From contig NZ_JABASY010000004.1 in the NCBI RefSeq assembly GCF_016107685.1, positions 1 through 64,000 of the forward strand: 64,000 nucleotides of DNA, read 5' to 3'. Below, piece after piece: positions 34,055-42,982 of the stretch (the stretch's first letter is position 1; the number at the start of each line of letters is the position of its first letter). Both the position numbers and the translations under genes were made by a program. The notes under the pieces are model-generated. The model was not told the origin of the DNA and searched no databases. It saw nothing but the letters and a program-made list of their open reading frames with translations. Source of the DNA: Brevibacterium yomogidense (lineage in GTDB: Bacteria > Actinomycetota > Actinomycetes > Actinomycetales > Brevibacteriaceae).

Positions 34055-34654
34055 CTACCTGGAGAGCAGCGCCTTGAGTCCGGAAGTGAGAACCGCCTCC
34101 GGGTCCTCGCGGTACTTCCCGTGCAACGCGGCGTACTCCGGCGCTAACCGCGCATCTACCGAGGTTTCGCGCTCGTGACCGGTGATCGGCGCAGTTGTCG
34201 CACTCCCGATGACGAAGTTCGACAGCACGTAGGCGTCTCCAAGGGGATCCGGCGAGCCGAGATTGATGAGCAGGGCGCACATGCGTTCGGACAGTTGCAG
34301 ATAATTCGGTCCCCTTGGCGCGCGCATGGCGATGACCTGGCAAGCCCAGGGGTGCCGGACCAGATGCCGGAAGTACGCAAGCATCAACCCCTGGAGTGCC
34401 GCCTCACTCCGTGCCGCCTGCAGGTCAGCGTCATGACCGAGCGCATGGTCGAGGGCCAGGTCGAAGAGGTCATCGCTCGAGGAGAGTCGTGAGTACAGGC
34501 TGGAGGGAGCGACATCGAGGCGCTCCGCAACGCCCCTGACGGTGAGAGCATGCAGGCCTCCCTCATCGAGGAGCTGAGCCGCAGCGTGTGCAATCTGCGC
34601 CACGTCTACTGCTCGCGTGCGCTTGACGGGCTTTCGATGGTTCCAGTAGCTCAT
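34055..34654 (-). CDS. TetR-family transcriptional regulator
   Basis: A 199-residue repressor with the N-terminal helix-turn-helix AAQLLDEGGLHALTVRGVAERLDVAPSSLY and a C-terminal ligand/dimer domain with several helices. It is divergent from a double acetyltransferase gene with only 36 bp between the start codons. A palindromic AACAGTGTT lies between two opposing -10 boxes, so it very likely represses both itself and the neighbour. The ligand is unknown. Confidence 0.88.
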   Translation of the reverse strand: MSYWNHRKPVKRTRAVDVAQIAHAAAQLLDEGGLHALTVRGVAERLDVAPSSLYSRLSSSDDLFDLALDHALGHDADLQAARSEAALQGLMLAYFRHLVRHPWACQVIAMRAPRGPNYLQLSERMCALLINLGSPDPLGDAYVLSNFVIGSATTAPITGHERETSVDARLAPEYAALHGKYREDPEAVLTSGLKALLSR

Positions 34655-34660
34655 GAGCCC

Positions 34661-34684
34661 ACTCTATCCGAACAGTGTTAGTTT
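34661..34684. promoter_or_regulatory. Divergent leaderless promoters with a central operator
   Basis: TAGAGT on the minus strand (34661-34666) ends 6 nt before the tetR ATG; TAGTTT on the plus strand (34679-34684) ends 6 nt before the acetyltransferase ATG at 34691. Between them AACAGTGTT (34671-34679) is a TetR-type half-palindrome pair AACA/TGTT. One bound dimer would cover both -10 boxes. Confidence 0.6.
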
Positions 34685-34690
34685 AGTGGC

Positions 34691-35770
34691 ATGTTGAATT
34701 CATCCCTGCTGCCGATCCGCAACGACCAGGTCGTGCTCCGAGCCATGCGCACCGATGACGCTAGTGCTTACGCTGCCGGTACCGATGATGCTGCCGTGCG
34801 GGAGTACGGGCATTTGCCTGAGTCGGAGTACACCAAGGACTCCGTGCTGGCCCTGGTGCAAGGACCGATCCGTGAAGGTCTGGATCGAGGCGACCTCGCC
34901 GTGCTGACCATCGCCGATCCATCCACGGATGACTTCGCTGGCAGTCTGGTGCTATTCGGGGCCACTCACACCTCCATTGAGGTGGGATTCTGGATACATC
35001 CCGACCGCCGCGGCGAACACCTCTCCGCAGCTGCCCTCGCGCTCGCGACCGAGTTCGTTCGAAGGAGTGGATTTACCAGCGTGACAGCTCGGACCGTCCT
35101 GGCGAACGTCGCATCCCAGCAGGTACTCGAACGCTCGGGCTACGTACGTGGTGAGCAGACGCGGGGCACTGCGCCCTCTGGTGAGAGCGCGGTCCTGCTG
35201 CATTACCGGCGTCCGGTCGAAACGACCAGCTTGTTCCCGCTCACTACCGAACGCCTTCGGCTGCGGCTGCATGAACACCAGGACGCGCAGCCGCTCCAGC
35301 GTATCTACGGTCGAGCGGATGTTACCCAGTTCTTGCTCGATGAGCCGTGGTCAGAATCAGATGCTGTTCGTTACGTCAGCGAACGAATCGTGCATGCCGG
35401 TCTCGATGACGGTGATACGAAGTTGGCGCTGGTCATCGAGCGCGATGGAGCCGTGATCGGGGATGTCGCGCTCTGGCTGACCAGTCCTGAGTATCCCGTC
35501 GCCGAGATCGGCTGGGTGCTCGACCCCGAATGTCAGGGGCAGGGGCTCGCGAGCGAGGCTGTCCGCGCCGTCCTGATGACAGCGTTCACCCACTACCGAC
35601 TCCACCGTGTGGCGGCACAGATGGACGCGCGCAATGGTGCTTCGGCCAAGCTTGCGCAGCGAGTCGGTATGAAGGCTGAAGCACACTTGCGCCAGAACTG
35701 GTGGAGCAAAGGCGAGTGGACAGACACTCTCATCTATGGCGCTCTCGCTGGCGAAGTAAACGAGAGTTGA
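34691..35770 (+). CDS. Double GNAT-domain acetyltransferase
   Basis: A 359-residue protein made of two GNAT domains. The first (residues 1-175) has TSIEVGFWIHPDRRGEHLSA and VASQQVLERSGYVRGEQ; the second (about 180-350) has YPVAEIGWVLDPECQGQGLA and NGASAKLAQRVGMKAEAHLR, resembling RimJ/RimL-type enzymes. It could acetylate a protein N-terminus or an amino-containing drug. Control by the divergent TetR suggests an inducible resistance function, but that is inference. Confidence 0.85.
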   Translation: MLNSSLLPIRNDQVVLRAMRTDDASAYAAGTDDAAVREYGHLPESEYTKDSVLALVQGPIREGLDRGDLAVLTIADPSTDDFAGSLVLFGATHTSIEVGFWIHPDRRGEHLSAAALALATEFVRRSGFTSVTARTVLANVASQQVLERSGYVRGEQTRGTAPSGESAVLLHYRRPVETTSLFPLTTERLRLRLHEHQDAQPLQRIYGRADVTQFLLDEPWSESDAVRYVSERIVHAGLDDGDTKLALVIERDGAVIGDVALWLTSPEYPVAEIGWVLDPECQGQGLASEAVRAVLMTAFTHYRLHRVAAQMDARNGASAKLAQRVGMKAEAHLRQNWWSKGEWTDTLIYGALAGEVNES

Positions 35771-35964
35771 TCCCCACTTAGGGAGGGGCGGAGGACTTCA
35801 GACTAAGTGCGGGGTGACGGAAGGCCGATTCGTGGATCCCCGCGACAGACTTCCACCTCTGTGCCGAGAGACCAACCAAGGCGCGTGAAGATCGCCGTCA
35901 CCCGCGTAGACCTCAGGCATGCAACTGTAACGCGCTGATTCTCTCGAGGCCCGATCAACAGGGC

Positions 35965-36246
35965 TCATAGTTGGCGAGGCAGCGTCAGGTAGCGGCGCAT
36001 CGCCTGTTCTTGTTCGCGCTCGACTTGGCGGGCCACGTGGTGCTGACGAATGGCCTTGGCGTGAGCCTCCGCCTGCCGCGCCGTCCCACGAGCCTGCTCG
36101 GCAGTGACACTCGACGAGTGTTCGACACCTGTCAACAGGGCTCCGGGAGGTGCCCGCGATGAAGCTCGGGTGGTTCCGCGAGCCCAACGGATGAGCGCGA
36201 TACCGATCGACAGCGCTGCGCGGCGCGGTAGGTATGAGGTGGACAT
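35965..36246 (-). CDS. Small hypothetical protein with charged coiled-coil-like tail
   Basis: A 93-residue protein starting MSTSYLPRRAALSIGIALIR. A short hydrophobic stretch (residues 10-22) is followed by a hydrophilic region rich in Ala, Arg, Glu and Gln (EQARGTARQAEAHAKAIRQ), likely helical. GAGGA lies seven bases before the ATG. I recognise no family, but the start context and composition argue for a real gene. The 190 bp between the acetyltransferase and this gene hold nothing I can name. Confidence 0.5.
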   Translation of the reverse strand: MSTSYLPRRAALSIGIALIRWARGTTRASSRAPPGALLTGVEHSSSVTAEQARGTARQAEAHAKAIRQHHVARQVEREQEQAMRRYLTLPRQL

Positions 36247-36399
36247 GAGCGGGTCCTCAGGGTTTGTTTTCGGGCACAGGCAATAGCTCGATGAGAAAGA
36301 GCGGAAGAGGCATTCCGTGCCGACATGAAAGGCTCCTGCACGTCCGGGACACTCCAGCTGTAGTGGGCAGTGGTAGCACTGCTTGTGCTGGGGTGCGCT

Positions 36400-36900
36400 C
36401 TAGAAGCGCTGGGGCATTTCCGCCGTCTTCGCGTAGTACCGGCGTGTGGTCGGAACAATCATGGCGACCACAGCGACAATCACCGCTGTGATATGGGCGA
36501 TCCGGCTCCCGGTGATCACAGCAAGCTGTGCGTCCATTCCGGCGAGGAATGCCCCGAGATCCGGGTCTCTAAGCATCCACATCACAGGGTCGATGAGCAG
36601 GGACAGCATGCCGACCACCCCGAGCCCGAATAGCAGGACAAGTCGCGCTCAGTTGCGGCCGCGGGCGAAGAAAGCGATGGCGACGAGGACAGCGGCGTAG
36701 AACAGCAGGCGGATTGCGACCGCCGCGAGGCTGTTACCTAGACGATCGAGCGGCCAGAGCTGGGCGATCATCTCGACGACTCCGGTAGCAAGTGCCGTGA
36801 GCAGCGCGCCGACTGCCACTCGGTTCGCGAGGGGTGGCCCTGCGCCAAGAATCGCGTTGCTGTCTGAACTCGATTTAGCGGACGATGGTGTCATTCTCAC
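36400..36900 (-). pseudogene. Small membrane-protein gene interrupted by an in-frame TGA
   Basis: From GTG 36900 (AGGAGGAG upstream) the frame runs 83 codons to TGA at 36649-36651 and then, in the same frame, another 82 codons to 36400. The joined protein has about four hydrophobic segments and reads FFARGRN, stop, ARLVLLFGLGVVG. GRNWAR is a common turn in small actinobacterial membrane proteins, so the TGA most likely replaces a TGG (Trp) codon. It is probably a recent nonsense mutation; restart at GTG 36618 or readthrough are alternatives. Confidence 0.6.
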
Positions 36901-36964
36901 TGTGGCACTCCTCCTGGTGGTGAACTCATTCTTCTCATTTGCTATTGCTTGCCCGTGATCCGCT

Positions 36965-37204
36965 TCAGTCACCTAAGTTCCGTCTGATCCACAGCTCGCA
37001 GCTACTAAGGGGACTGGAATCAGTGCTCCGGGTCGGGATATCCCAGTTGCGGGGATCTTGCCAGATATCTCGCACGATCGTGGTGGTCGTGAAGAACGTG
37101 AGTACTGCCGCTGCTTCTTCGCCACGATCCCCAAAGTCGCTTAAAACATAGGTCCACGCACTCGATACAGAGCGATCAAGACCTTTTTCATCGTTGAGTG
37201 GCAA
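36965..37204 (-). CDS. Short hypothetical frame, possibly a remnant
   Basis: A 79-codon frame with TTG as the only in-frame start (MPLNDEKGLDRSVSSAW). It is acidic and contains TFFTTTTIVRDIWQDPRNWD. Its composition looks protein-like and lower in GC than the core genes, but there is no good ribosome site and no family match. It may be the end of a gene whose start was lost near the truncated permease. Confidence 0.3.
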   Translation of the reverse strand: MPLNDEKGLDRSVSSAWTYVLSDFGDRGEEAAAVLTFFTTTTIVRDIWQDPRNWDIPTRSTDSSPLSSCELWIRRNLGD

Positions 37205-37226
37205 CGCATCGAGTGTTTGATGGTCA

Positions 37227-37751
37227 TCATCGCCAGCGGAACGTGCGGTAGGCGAGGTAGGCGCAAGGGATTGTCCAGGCGATCAGGATGAGGAGCTGGA
37301 CCACGGGAAAGGGCTGCCCGTACCAGGCGGCGGACAGTGACTGTGAGGCCGCGCCGAGTGGCGTGAGGCCGGCGACCTGCCGCAGCGGTTCGCTCATCAG
37401 CTGGCCGGGAGTCCAGACACCGGCGAAGAACAGCGAAGCGATGAAGACCAGCATCCCGATGCCGTTGGCGCTCTGGGCGCTCGAGGCGCGCGCAGCGATG
37501 ATCGAGCCAAGTGACAGCATCGCGATGGCTGACAGGCAGAAAGTCGCGACCACGAGCAGGACGGACTGTGGGCCCTGCGCTCCGAGCAGCAGCATGGCCG
37601 CGCAGGCAGCGATGAATGCTCTGCCCACTAGCGAGACAGTGGAGACGATGAGCTGAGAGGCGAGGATTCGGTGTGGGCTGATTGGAGTGCTTCCTAGTCG
37701 GCGGATCCACCTCGTCCTGCGTCGGGCAGGCGCGGGCGCTTGCGTTCGTTC
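37227..37751 (-). pseudogene. 5'-truncated ABC-2 type permease
   Basis: The open frame encodes the C-terminal two-thirds of an ABC-2 permease. It includes RWIRRLGSTPISPHRILA upstream of the first GTG, then hydrophobic segments and the conserved FFAGVWTPGQLMSEPLRQV and LTPLGAASQSL. The frame ends upstream at a TGA without a start codon, and the first membrane helices and the ATPase partner are missing. The N-terminal 80-100 residues have been lost. From 37752 to 37995 no gene is seen. Confidence 0.7.
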
Positions 37752-37995
37752 TCACCGGCGGACAGGTCGCGGACACAAGTATGCTCACCTGCGTGCTCGA
37801 CGAGATTCACGTCCCCGGCCGGGCTCTGCCTCTCCGTAACCCGGTAAGGGACTTAGCGACACGACCTAGTAGCGTTTCGCCTCGACAGGTACCGGCCGCG
37901 CCGGTCCTGTTCCACAGGACTCGGACACGAGCAGCGAGCGCATCAGGGGGAGCGGGAGAGTGGGCAGGACTTCATGGACGGCCGATGAAGGGGCC

Positions 37996-38844
37996 GTGAT
38001 CGACGTGGAGGCGCTCGCGGTGAGCGCCGCGGACCCCGTGTTCGGTCCGCTCGACGTCACCCTCGAGCCGGGTGGGACCCTCGTCGTCGTCGGCCCTGCG
38101 GGCTCCGGCAAGACCGCGCTCCTGCTGACCCTCACGGGCAGGATGCGCGCCACAGCGGGCTCCGGCACGGTGATCGGGGCGGACGTGCGCTCGGAGCACG
38201 CGCGCATCCGGTCCGAGTCATCACTGGCGTGGGTCGAGGGGATCACCGACCTCGACAAGGACTACACAGTCGAGCAGCACGTCGCGGAACGCCTGATCGG
38301 CCTCCAGCCCTGGTACCGGCCCGTCGTGGGACGCGACCGTGTGCAGCGCGCCCTCGAGACTGCGGACATCGGCAGGGACCTCCCCGCGCAGGCCTTCGTC
38401 GCCGATCTCACCCAGCTGCAGCGGTTCGAACTCGAGCTCCTGCTCGCGTGGCTGGACGGCTCCGCGATCATCGCGCTCGACAACATCGATTTCCTCCGTG
38501 AACCCGCGGACCGCCGGCACGCCTGGCGGCTGCTGCGGGAGGCTCAGGAGTCCGTCGCCCGCGCGCTGCCCGACCGTCTGCTGTCGCTGATCGTCACGTG
38601 CGAGGACGACAGCGGTCTCCCTGCCCGGGACGATGAGGACGGCATCGTCCGTGTGACCCTCCGCGGCAGCGGTCGCCTGCCCGCCGTTCCGGAGGACCCA
38701 CCCACCGTTCCGGAGGACCTGCCCGCCGTTCCGGAGGACCCACCCGCTGCTCCGGAGGGCCCACCCACCGCGGAAGGTCCGCCCACCGTTCCGGAGGACC
38801 CACCCGCCGCTGCGGAGGACGAGCCTCGAGGAGGACGCCACTGA
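37996..38844 (+). CDS. ABC-like ATP-binding protein paired with YhgE/Pip
   Basis: A 282-residue protein with a Walker A motif GPAGSGKTALLLTLTGRM and a Walker B-like IIALDNID. The LSGGQ signature is absent (LTQLQRFELELLL stands in its place) and the catalytic Glu after Walker B is Asn, so ATP hydrolysis may be weak. Residues 230-280 are a repeat tail of VPEDPP units. It ends where yhgE begins (TGATG), so both are co-translated. The GTG at 37996 is preferred as the start of the folded domain. Confidence 0.75.
   Translation: MIDVEALAVSAADPVFGPLDVTLEPGGTLVVVGPAGSGKTALLLTLTGRMRATAGSGTVIGADVRSEHARIRSESSLAWVEGITDLDKDYTVEQHVAERLIGLQPWYRPVVGRDRVQRALETADIGRDLPAQAFVADLTQLQRFELELLLAWLDGSAIIALDNIDFLREPADRRHAWRLLREAQESVARALPDRLLSLIVTCEDDSGLPARDDEDGIVRVTLRGSGRLPAVPEDPPTVPEDLPAVPEDPPAAPEGPPTAEGPPTVPEDPPAAAEDEPRGGRH
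38695..38818 (+). repeat. 21-bp tandem repeats encoding VPEDPP units
   Basis: About six imperfect copies of GTTCCGGAGGACCCACCC plus three bases encode a Pro/Glu-rich tail. One unit is shortened to 18 bp (AEGPPT). All changes keep the frame, as expected for slippage under selection. Confidence 0.8.
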
Positions 38845-41006
38845 TGTTCACGCTCCCCTGGCTGGAGATGTCGCGCTTCACCCGATCGACGCTGTCGAAG
38901 GCCGCCATCGTCGCGATCCTCATCGTCCCCACGCTCTACGCCGGTCTCTATCTCACCGCGAACTGGGCGCCGACGGAGAACCTCGACCGCCTCGACGCGG
39001 CAGTGGTGAACCTCGACACCGGTGCGGAATCGCCCAGCGGTGCGGGCGCAGACGACACGGAGGACGCCGATCCGGGCCGCCTCGACGTGGGCGATGAGCT
39101 CACGACGACGCTCACGGAGGACGGCGACGCCGGCTTCACCTGGGTCGAGACAGACGTGGACGACGCGGCGAGCGGGCTGGCCTCCGGTGACTACGCGGCC
39201 ACCCTCATCATCCCGAGTGACTTCTCCGCGCGCATCGCCTCGACCGGTGGTGACGATCCGGAGCGGGCGGGGCTCACCCTCCAGACGAACGACGCCTACA
39301 GCTTCATCGTCGGCCAGGTCGCGAACACGATCCTGCAGAAGCTCAACACGAACCTGAACTCCGACATCACAGCGCAGTACCTCGATCAGGTGTACATCGG
39401 GTTCAACGACATCCACGGGAACATCGCCGAGGCCGCGGACGGCGCTGCCGAACTGCATGATGGGGCGCTGGAACTGGAGGAGGGGGCCGGGCAGCTGGTC
39501 GACGGCGCCGGCGAGCTGGTCGACGGGACGCAGGACCTCAAGGACGGCACGGAGCAGGCCCGGGACGGGTCGGGGGAGCTCGCGCAGGGCGCAGGCACGC
39601 TCGTCGACGGGCTGGGAGACGCGCACGATGCGAGCGGCCAGCTGGCCGACGGGGCAGAACGGGTCGCAGACGGCACCGGACAGCTCGCCGACGGTGCGGA
39701 CACCGTCGTGGGTCGGGTCGACGACGTCGCCGACCGCGCGAAGGACATCCTCGACCACGCGGACTCCGGACTGTCCCGCGCCCGCGACGACCTGGACGAC
39801 GCGGCGTCGGTGCGCGAAGGCATGGCGCAGGACCTCGACGAGCTCGCCGAACGCTACCCCGACGATCTGACCGTCCAGCGACTGGCGGACAGCGCCGACG
39901 GGCTGGGGGACGACCTCGAGCGGGCGGGAGAGAGGGCCGGAACCGCCGTCGACGACGCACAGGGGCTGGCGGACGATCTGCAGGACTCGATCGACGAGGC
40001 CGTCGACACAGCGCACGACGTGCGGGGCAGCGTCCATGACCTGGACGACGGTGCCCAGCAGGTCGCCGACGGCGCCGGTCAGCTGGACGACGGCCTCGGC
40101 GACCTCCTTGACGGCGGGACGGAGCTTCAGGACGGCGCGGACCGGCTCGCAGACGGAGCGATCCAGCTGGACGACGGGGCGGGCGAGCTCCTCGCGGGTG
40201 CCCGCCAGCTCGATGACGGCATGGGCGAGCTCCAGGAGGGGGCGGTCCAGCTGTCGGACGGCTCCGGTGAGCTCGCGGACGGACTCTCCTCCGGGGTGGA
40301 GCAGATCCCCACCTATGACGACGCGGACCGCGACATCCGCAGCGACGTGGCAGCCCTGCCGGTCGACGGCGAGCTCGACAAGGTGAACGAGGTGGGTCAC
40401 TACGGTGAGGGCCTCGCCCCGTTCTTCCTGTCGCTGGCCCTGTGGATCGGCGGCATGATCACCTACATGGTGCTCAACGCGATCCCGCCCCGGTCACTGG
40501 CCACACCGGCGAGCTCCCGCCGGGTCGCATGGTCCGGCTTCGTGCCGGGTGCCGTGCTGGGGGTCGGCCAGGTCCTGCTGCTGTTCGGCGTCATCGCGGC
40601 CCTGCTGGGCTTCGACGCGGCGAAATGGCCGTCGACGATCGCCTACGGCATCCTCATCGCCGGGGTGTTCGCCGCGATCCACCAGGTGTGCGTGGTCTGG
40701 CTGGGAGGGGTGGGACGACTCGTCGCCCTGGTCCTCCTCATGGTCCAGCTGGCGACGGCCGGCGGCACCTACCCGGTGGAGACCGCGCCCGGGCCACTCC
40801 AGTGGCTGTCACCGATCATGCCGATGACACACGCCGTCGCCGGCCTCCGGATGCTCATCTCCGGAGGCGTGACGGGCATGTTCGCGGTGCACCTGGGGGC
40901 GCTGCTCCTCACCGGGGCACTCGCCATGGGGCTCACCATCATCGGCTGCCGCCGCAGACGCATGTTCACGATCTCCCGGCTGCACCCGACCCTGGAGCTC
41001 GCGTAG
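38844..41006 (+). CDS. YhgE/Pip family membrane protein
   Basis: A 720-residue protein. One N-terminal helix (about 18-40) is followed by a large outside region of about 480 residues with many LxDGAxxLxDG repeats, such as GQLADGAERVADGTGQLADG, and a coiled-coil-like centre. Five or six membrane helices occupy residues 525-705. The family includes phage-infection protein Pip and type VII secretion-associated YhgE-like proteins; an export role is often assumed. It is translated with the upstream ATPase-like gene. Confidence 0.88.
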   Translation: MFTLPWLEMSRFTRSTLSKAAIVAILIVPTLYAGLYLTANWAPTENLDRLDAAVVNLDTGAESPSGAGADDTEDADPGRLDVGDELTTTLTEDGDAGFTWVETDVDDAASGLASGDYAATLIIPSDFSARIASTGGDDPERAGLTLQTNDAYSFIVGQVANTILQKLNTNLNSDITAQYLDQVYIGFNDIHGNIAEAADGAAELHDGALELEEGAGQLVDGAGELVDGTQDLKDGTEQARDGSGELAQGAGTLVDGLGDAHDASGQLADGAERVADGTGQLADGADTVVGRVDDVADRAKDILDHADSGLSRARDDLDDAASVREGMAQDLDELAERYPDDLTVQRLADSADGLGDDLERAGERAGTAVDDAQGLADDLQDSIDEAVDTAHDVRGSVHDLDDGAQQVADGAGQLDDGLGDLLDGGTELQDGADRLADGAIQLDDGAGELLAGARQLDDGMGELQEGAVQLSDGSGELADGLSSGVEQIPTYDDADRDIRSDVAALPVDGELDKVNEVGHYGEGLAPFFLSLALWIGGMITYMVLNAIPPRSLATPASSRRVAWSGFVPGAVLGVGQVLLLFGVIAALLGFDAAKWPSTIAYGILIAGVFAAIHQVCVVWLGGVGRLVALVLLMVQLATAGGTYPVETAPGPLQWLSPIMPMTHAVAGLRMLISGGVTGMFAVHLGALLLTGALAMGLTIIGCRRRRMFTISRLHPTLELA

Positions 41007-41083
41007 GCGGCGTCCCCGCCGCGAGCACACCTGCAGCGCCCGGTGCACTCACAGGGCCCTGCGGAGTCACAGCGCCCTGCGGT

Positions 41084-41875
41084 TCACACGCGGGGCGTGA
41101 ACCGTCCGTCCTGCGCCATCCAGCCGCCGTCGACCAGGAGGGAGTGACCGGTCACGTACGACGAGGCGTCGGAGGCGAGGAACAGCACCGGGCCCGCGAT
41201 CTCGTGGAGGACACCCCACCGGCCCAGCGTGCCCTTCTCCGCGTAGGCGTCCCACCATTCGCGGTCGGCCTTGATCTGCTCGGTGAGTGGCGTCTCGAAC
41301 GGACCCGGGAGGATCGAGTTCACGCGCACGCCGGAGCCGCCCAGTTCGCTGGCGAGCGTCTTCGTCAGCTGGACGACACCCGCCTTCGCCGCGGCGTACA
41401 GGCCCTGCCCGGGTTCGATGACGAGCGCGCGGAAGCTCGCGAACGTGACGATCGAGCCGCGGCCCCGCTCCGCCATCCGCGTGCCGAAGGCCCGCATGAG
41501 CCGGTAGGTGCCCTTGAGGTTGATGTCGATGACGCGATCGAATTCGTCGTCCGTCGTCTCCGCCATCTTCTTCCGCACGTTGAAGCCGGGTGTCATGACG
41601 AGCACGTGCGCGTCGGCGAACCGCTCTGCGACGGCCTCCACGTTCTCCGTCGACGTGATGTCGAGGGCGACCGCCTCCGCGCGACCTCCGCGATCCACGA
41701 TGATCCGTGAGGTCTCCTCCGCCCCGTCCGTGTTGAGGTCGGCGCAGACGACGTGCGCGCCGGCGTCCGCGAGGCCCACCGCCGTCGCGCGACCCAGGCC
41801 GGACGCGGATCCCACCACGACCGCTGTGCGGTCGGACAGGTCGAAGAGGGACGGGATGTTCGGGAGCTCTGACAC
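41084..41875 (-). CDS. Short-chain dehydrogenase/reductase (IdnO/KduD-like)
   Basis: A 263-residue NAD(P)-dependent oxidoreductase. It has the cofactor motif VVVGSASGLGRATA, the catalytic TyrxxxLys in GLYAAAKAGV and SVxVNSILPGPFETPL-type C-terminal motifs ending in LLVDGGWMAQDG. The overall sequence is closest to gluconate 5-dehydrogenase or ketodeoxygluconate dehydrogenases, so a sugar-acid substrate is likely. It is divergent from two LacI-family regulators, which supports that. GTG 41875 begins the folded domain; a much longer upstream frame is not coding. Confidence 0.83.
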   Translation of the reverse strand: MSELPNIPSLFDLSDRTAVVVGSASGLGRATAVGLADAGAHVVCADLNTDGAEETSRIIVDRGGRAEAVALDITSTENVEAVAERFADAHVLVMTPGFNVRKKMAETTDDEFDRVIDINLKGTYRLMRAFGTRMAERGRGSIVTFASFRALVIEPGQGLYAAAKAGVVQLTKTLASELGGSGVRVNSILPGPFETPLTEQIKADREWWDAYAEKGTLGRWGVLHEIAGPVLFLASDASSYVTGHSLLVDGGWMAQDGRFTPRV

Positions 41876-41895
41876 GAGAGGGGCCTTTCTGGGGT

Positions 41896-41905
41896 GGACG
41901 CGTCC
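41896..41905. promoter_or_regulatory. Candidate LacI-type operator GGACGCGTCC
   Basis: A perfect 10-bp palindrome with a central CG lies 20 bp before the dehydrogenase start, in the region divergent to the LacI genes. LacI-family operators are CG-centred palindromes. The site is short, so chance cannot be excluded. Confidence 0.35.
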
Positions 41906-41986
41906 GGGGGTGTGGACACTCCGATCATCCGCCATCCTCGCCTCCGCATGCGAGAACGGTCCGCATGGCGATCCGTGCCCGCGTCC

Positions 41987-41992
41987 TAGGAT
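41987..41992 (+). promoter_or_regulatory. -10 box TAGGAT of the lacI pair
   Basis: TAGGAT ends 6 nt before the ATG at 41999, consistent with a leaderless transcript. Confidence 0.5.
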
Positions 41993-41998
41993 GACCGT

Positions 41999-42982
41999 AT
42001 GACGGTCACGGTCGAGGACATCGCGCAGAGGGCAGGAGTCTCCCTGTCGACGGTGTCGCGCGTCCTCAACGAGCGGGGTCCCGTCGCAGAGACGACGATC
42101 CGCCGGGTGCGGGCGGCGATGGACGATCTCGGCTACACCCGGTCGACCCTGCTGCGCCGCACGGAGCACCCCCTCGTCGCGGTGTGCGCCCCCGCGCGGC
42201 CCGAGCACTGGCAGCTCGATGTCCTCAACCGGGTCGACACCGCCCTCCAGCGGCACGGCATCGTCACCGCGAGCCCGTCGATCGGCGCGGACCTCTCCGA
42301 GGTCGAGGCCACGGTCGACGCCGGCGCCGCGCTGGTCCTCAGCCCCACCTTCACCCCGTTGGAGATGGGTGTGCCCGTCGTCCGGTTCGCGGGGGCCGGT
42401 CACGCGGACGACCGGCAGCCGTACCCGAACGAGTTCGTCGCCGCGCGCATCGACCTCACCGGCGGACTGTCACTCGCGTTCGACCACCTGTCCGCGATCG
42501 GGCACCGGCGGATCGGGCTGATCTGCAACGATTCCGGCATGCTCGCGGATCAGCTGCAGGCGCGGTTCCTCGTGGAGCACCCCATGGCCCGGTTCAACGA
42601 CCAGATCGGGGACTGGATCGCGCCGGTCCCCAAATCGTTCTCCGGCGGCATCGATGCCGCACTGAGGCTCAAGGACCTCACCTGCACCGCCGTCATCGTC
42701 CAGTCCGGCCTGCAGCTGTACGGCGTGTTCCACGGCATCCGGCAGCGGGGGCTGGCGGTGCCGCGCGACCTGTCCGCGGTCGGTCTGGGCGATTCCCTCA
42801 CGGTCCGCTTCACCCACCCACCCGCGACGGTGCTGGGCTTCGACACCGATTCCATGGCGGAAGCGCTCACCGCGGGCGCCCGCACAGCACTGGGACTGGC
42901 CGGTGACGGGCTCCCCGCCGTCCCACCCACGTTCCGGCCCATGCTGATCGCCCGCAGATCCACGACGGCGGTCCTGCGATGA
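41999..42982 (+). CDS. LacI-family transcriptional regulator 1
   Basis: A 327-residue regulator. The N-terminal helix-turn-helix is VTVEDIAQRAGVSLSTVSRVLNERG, followed by the hinge helix and a sugar-binding periplasmic-protein-like domain (HLSAIGHRRIGLICND). It probably responds to a sugar or sugar acid and controls the divergent dehydrogenase. Its stop codon overlaps the start of a second LacI gene (ATGA), an unusual coupled pair. Confidence 0.88.
   Translation: MTVTVEDIAQRAGVSLSTVSRVLNERGPVAETTIRRVRAAMDDLGYTRSTLLRRTEHPLVAVCAPARPEHWQLDVLNRVDTALQRHGIVTASPSIGADLSEVEATVDAGAALVLSPTFTPLEMGVPVVRFAGAGHADDRQPYPNEFVAARIDLTGGLSLAFDHLSAIGHRRIGLICNDSGMLADQLQARFLVEHPMARFNDQIGDWIAPVPKSFSGGIDAALRLKDLTCTAVIVQSGLQLYGVFHGIRQRGLAVPRDLSAVGLGDSLTVRFTHPPATVLGFDTDSMAEALTAGARTALGLAGDGLPAVPPTFRPMLIARRSTTAVLR

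Noticed and set aside
35798..36187. 129-codon minus-strand frame
   Set aside because: Overlaps the better supported 93-residue gene in another frame and has shadow-like composition.
38544..40400. 618-codon frame opposite yhgE
   Set aside because: The repeat pattern of yhgE produces a repetitive Val/Arg/Leu antisense frame; no independent evidence.
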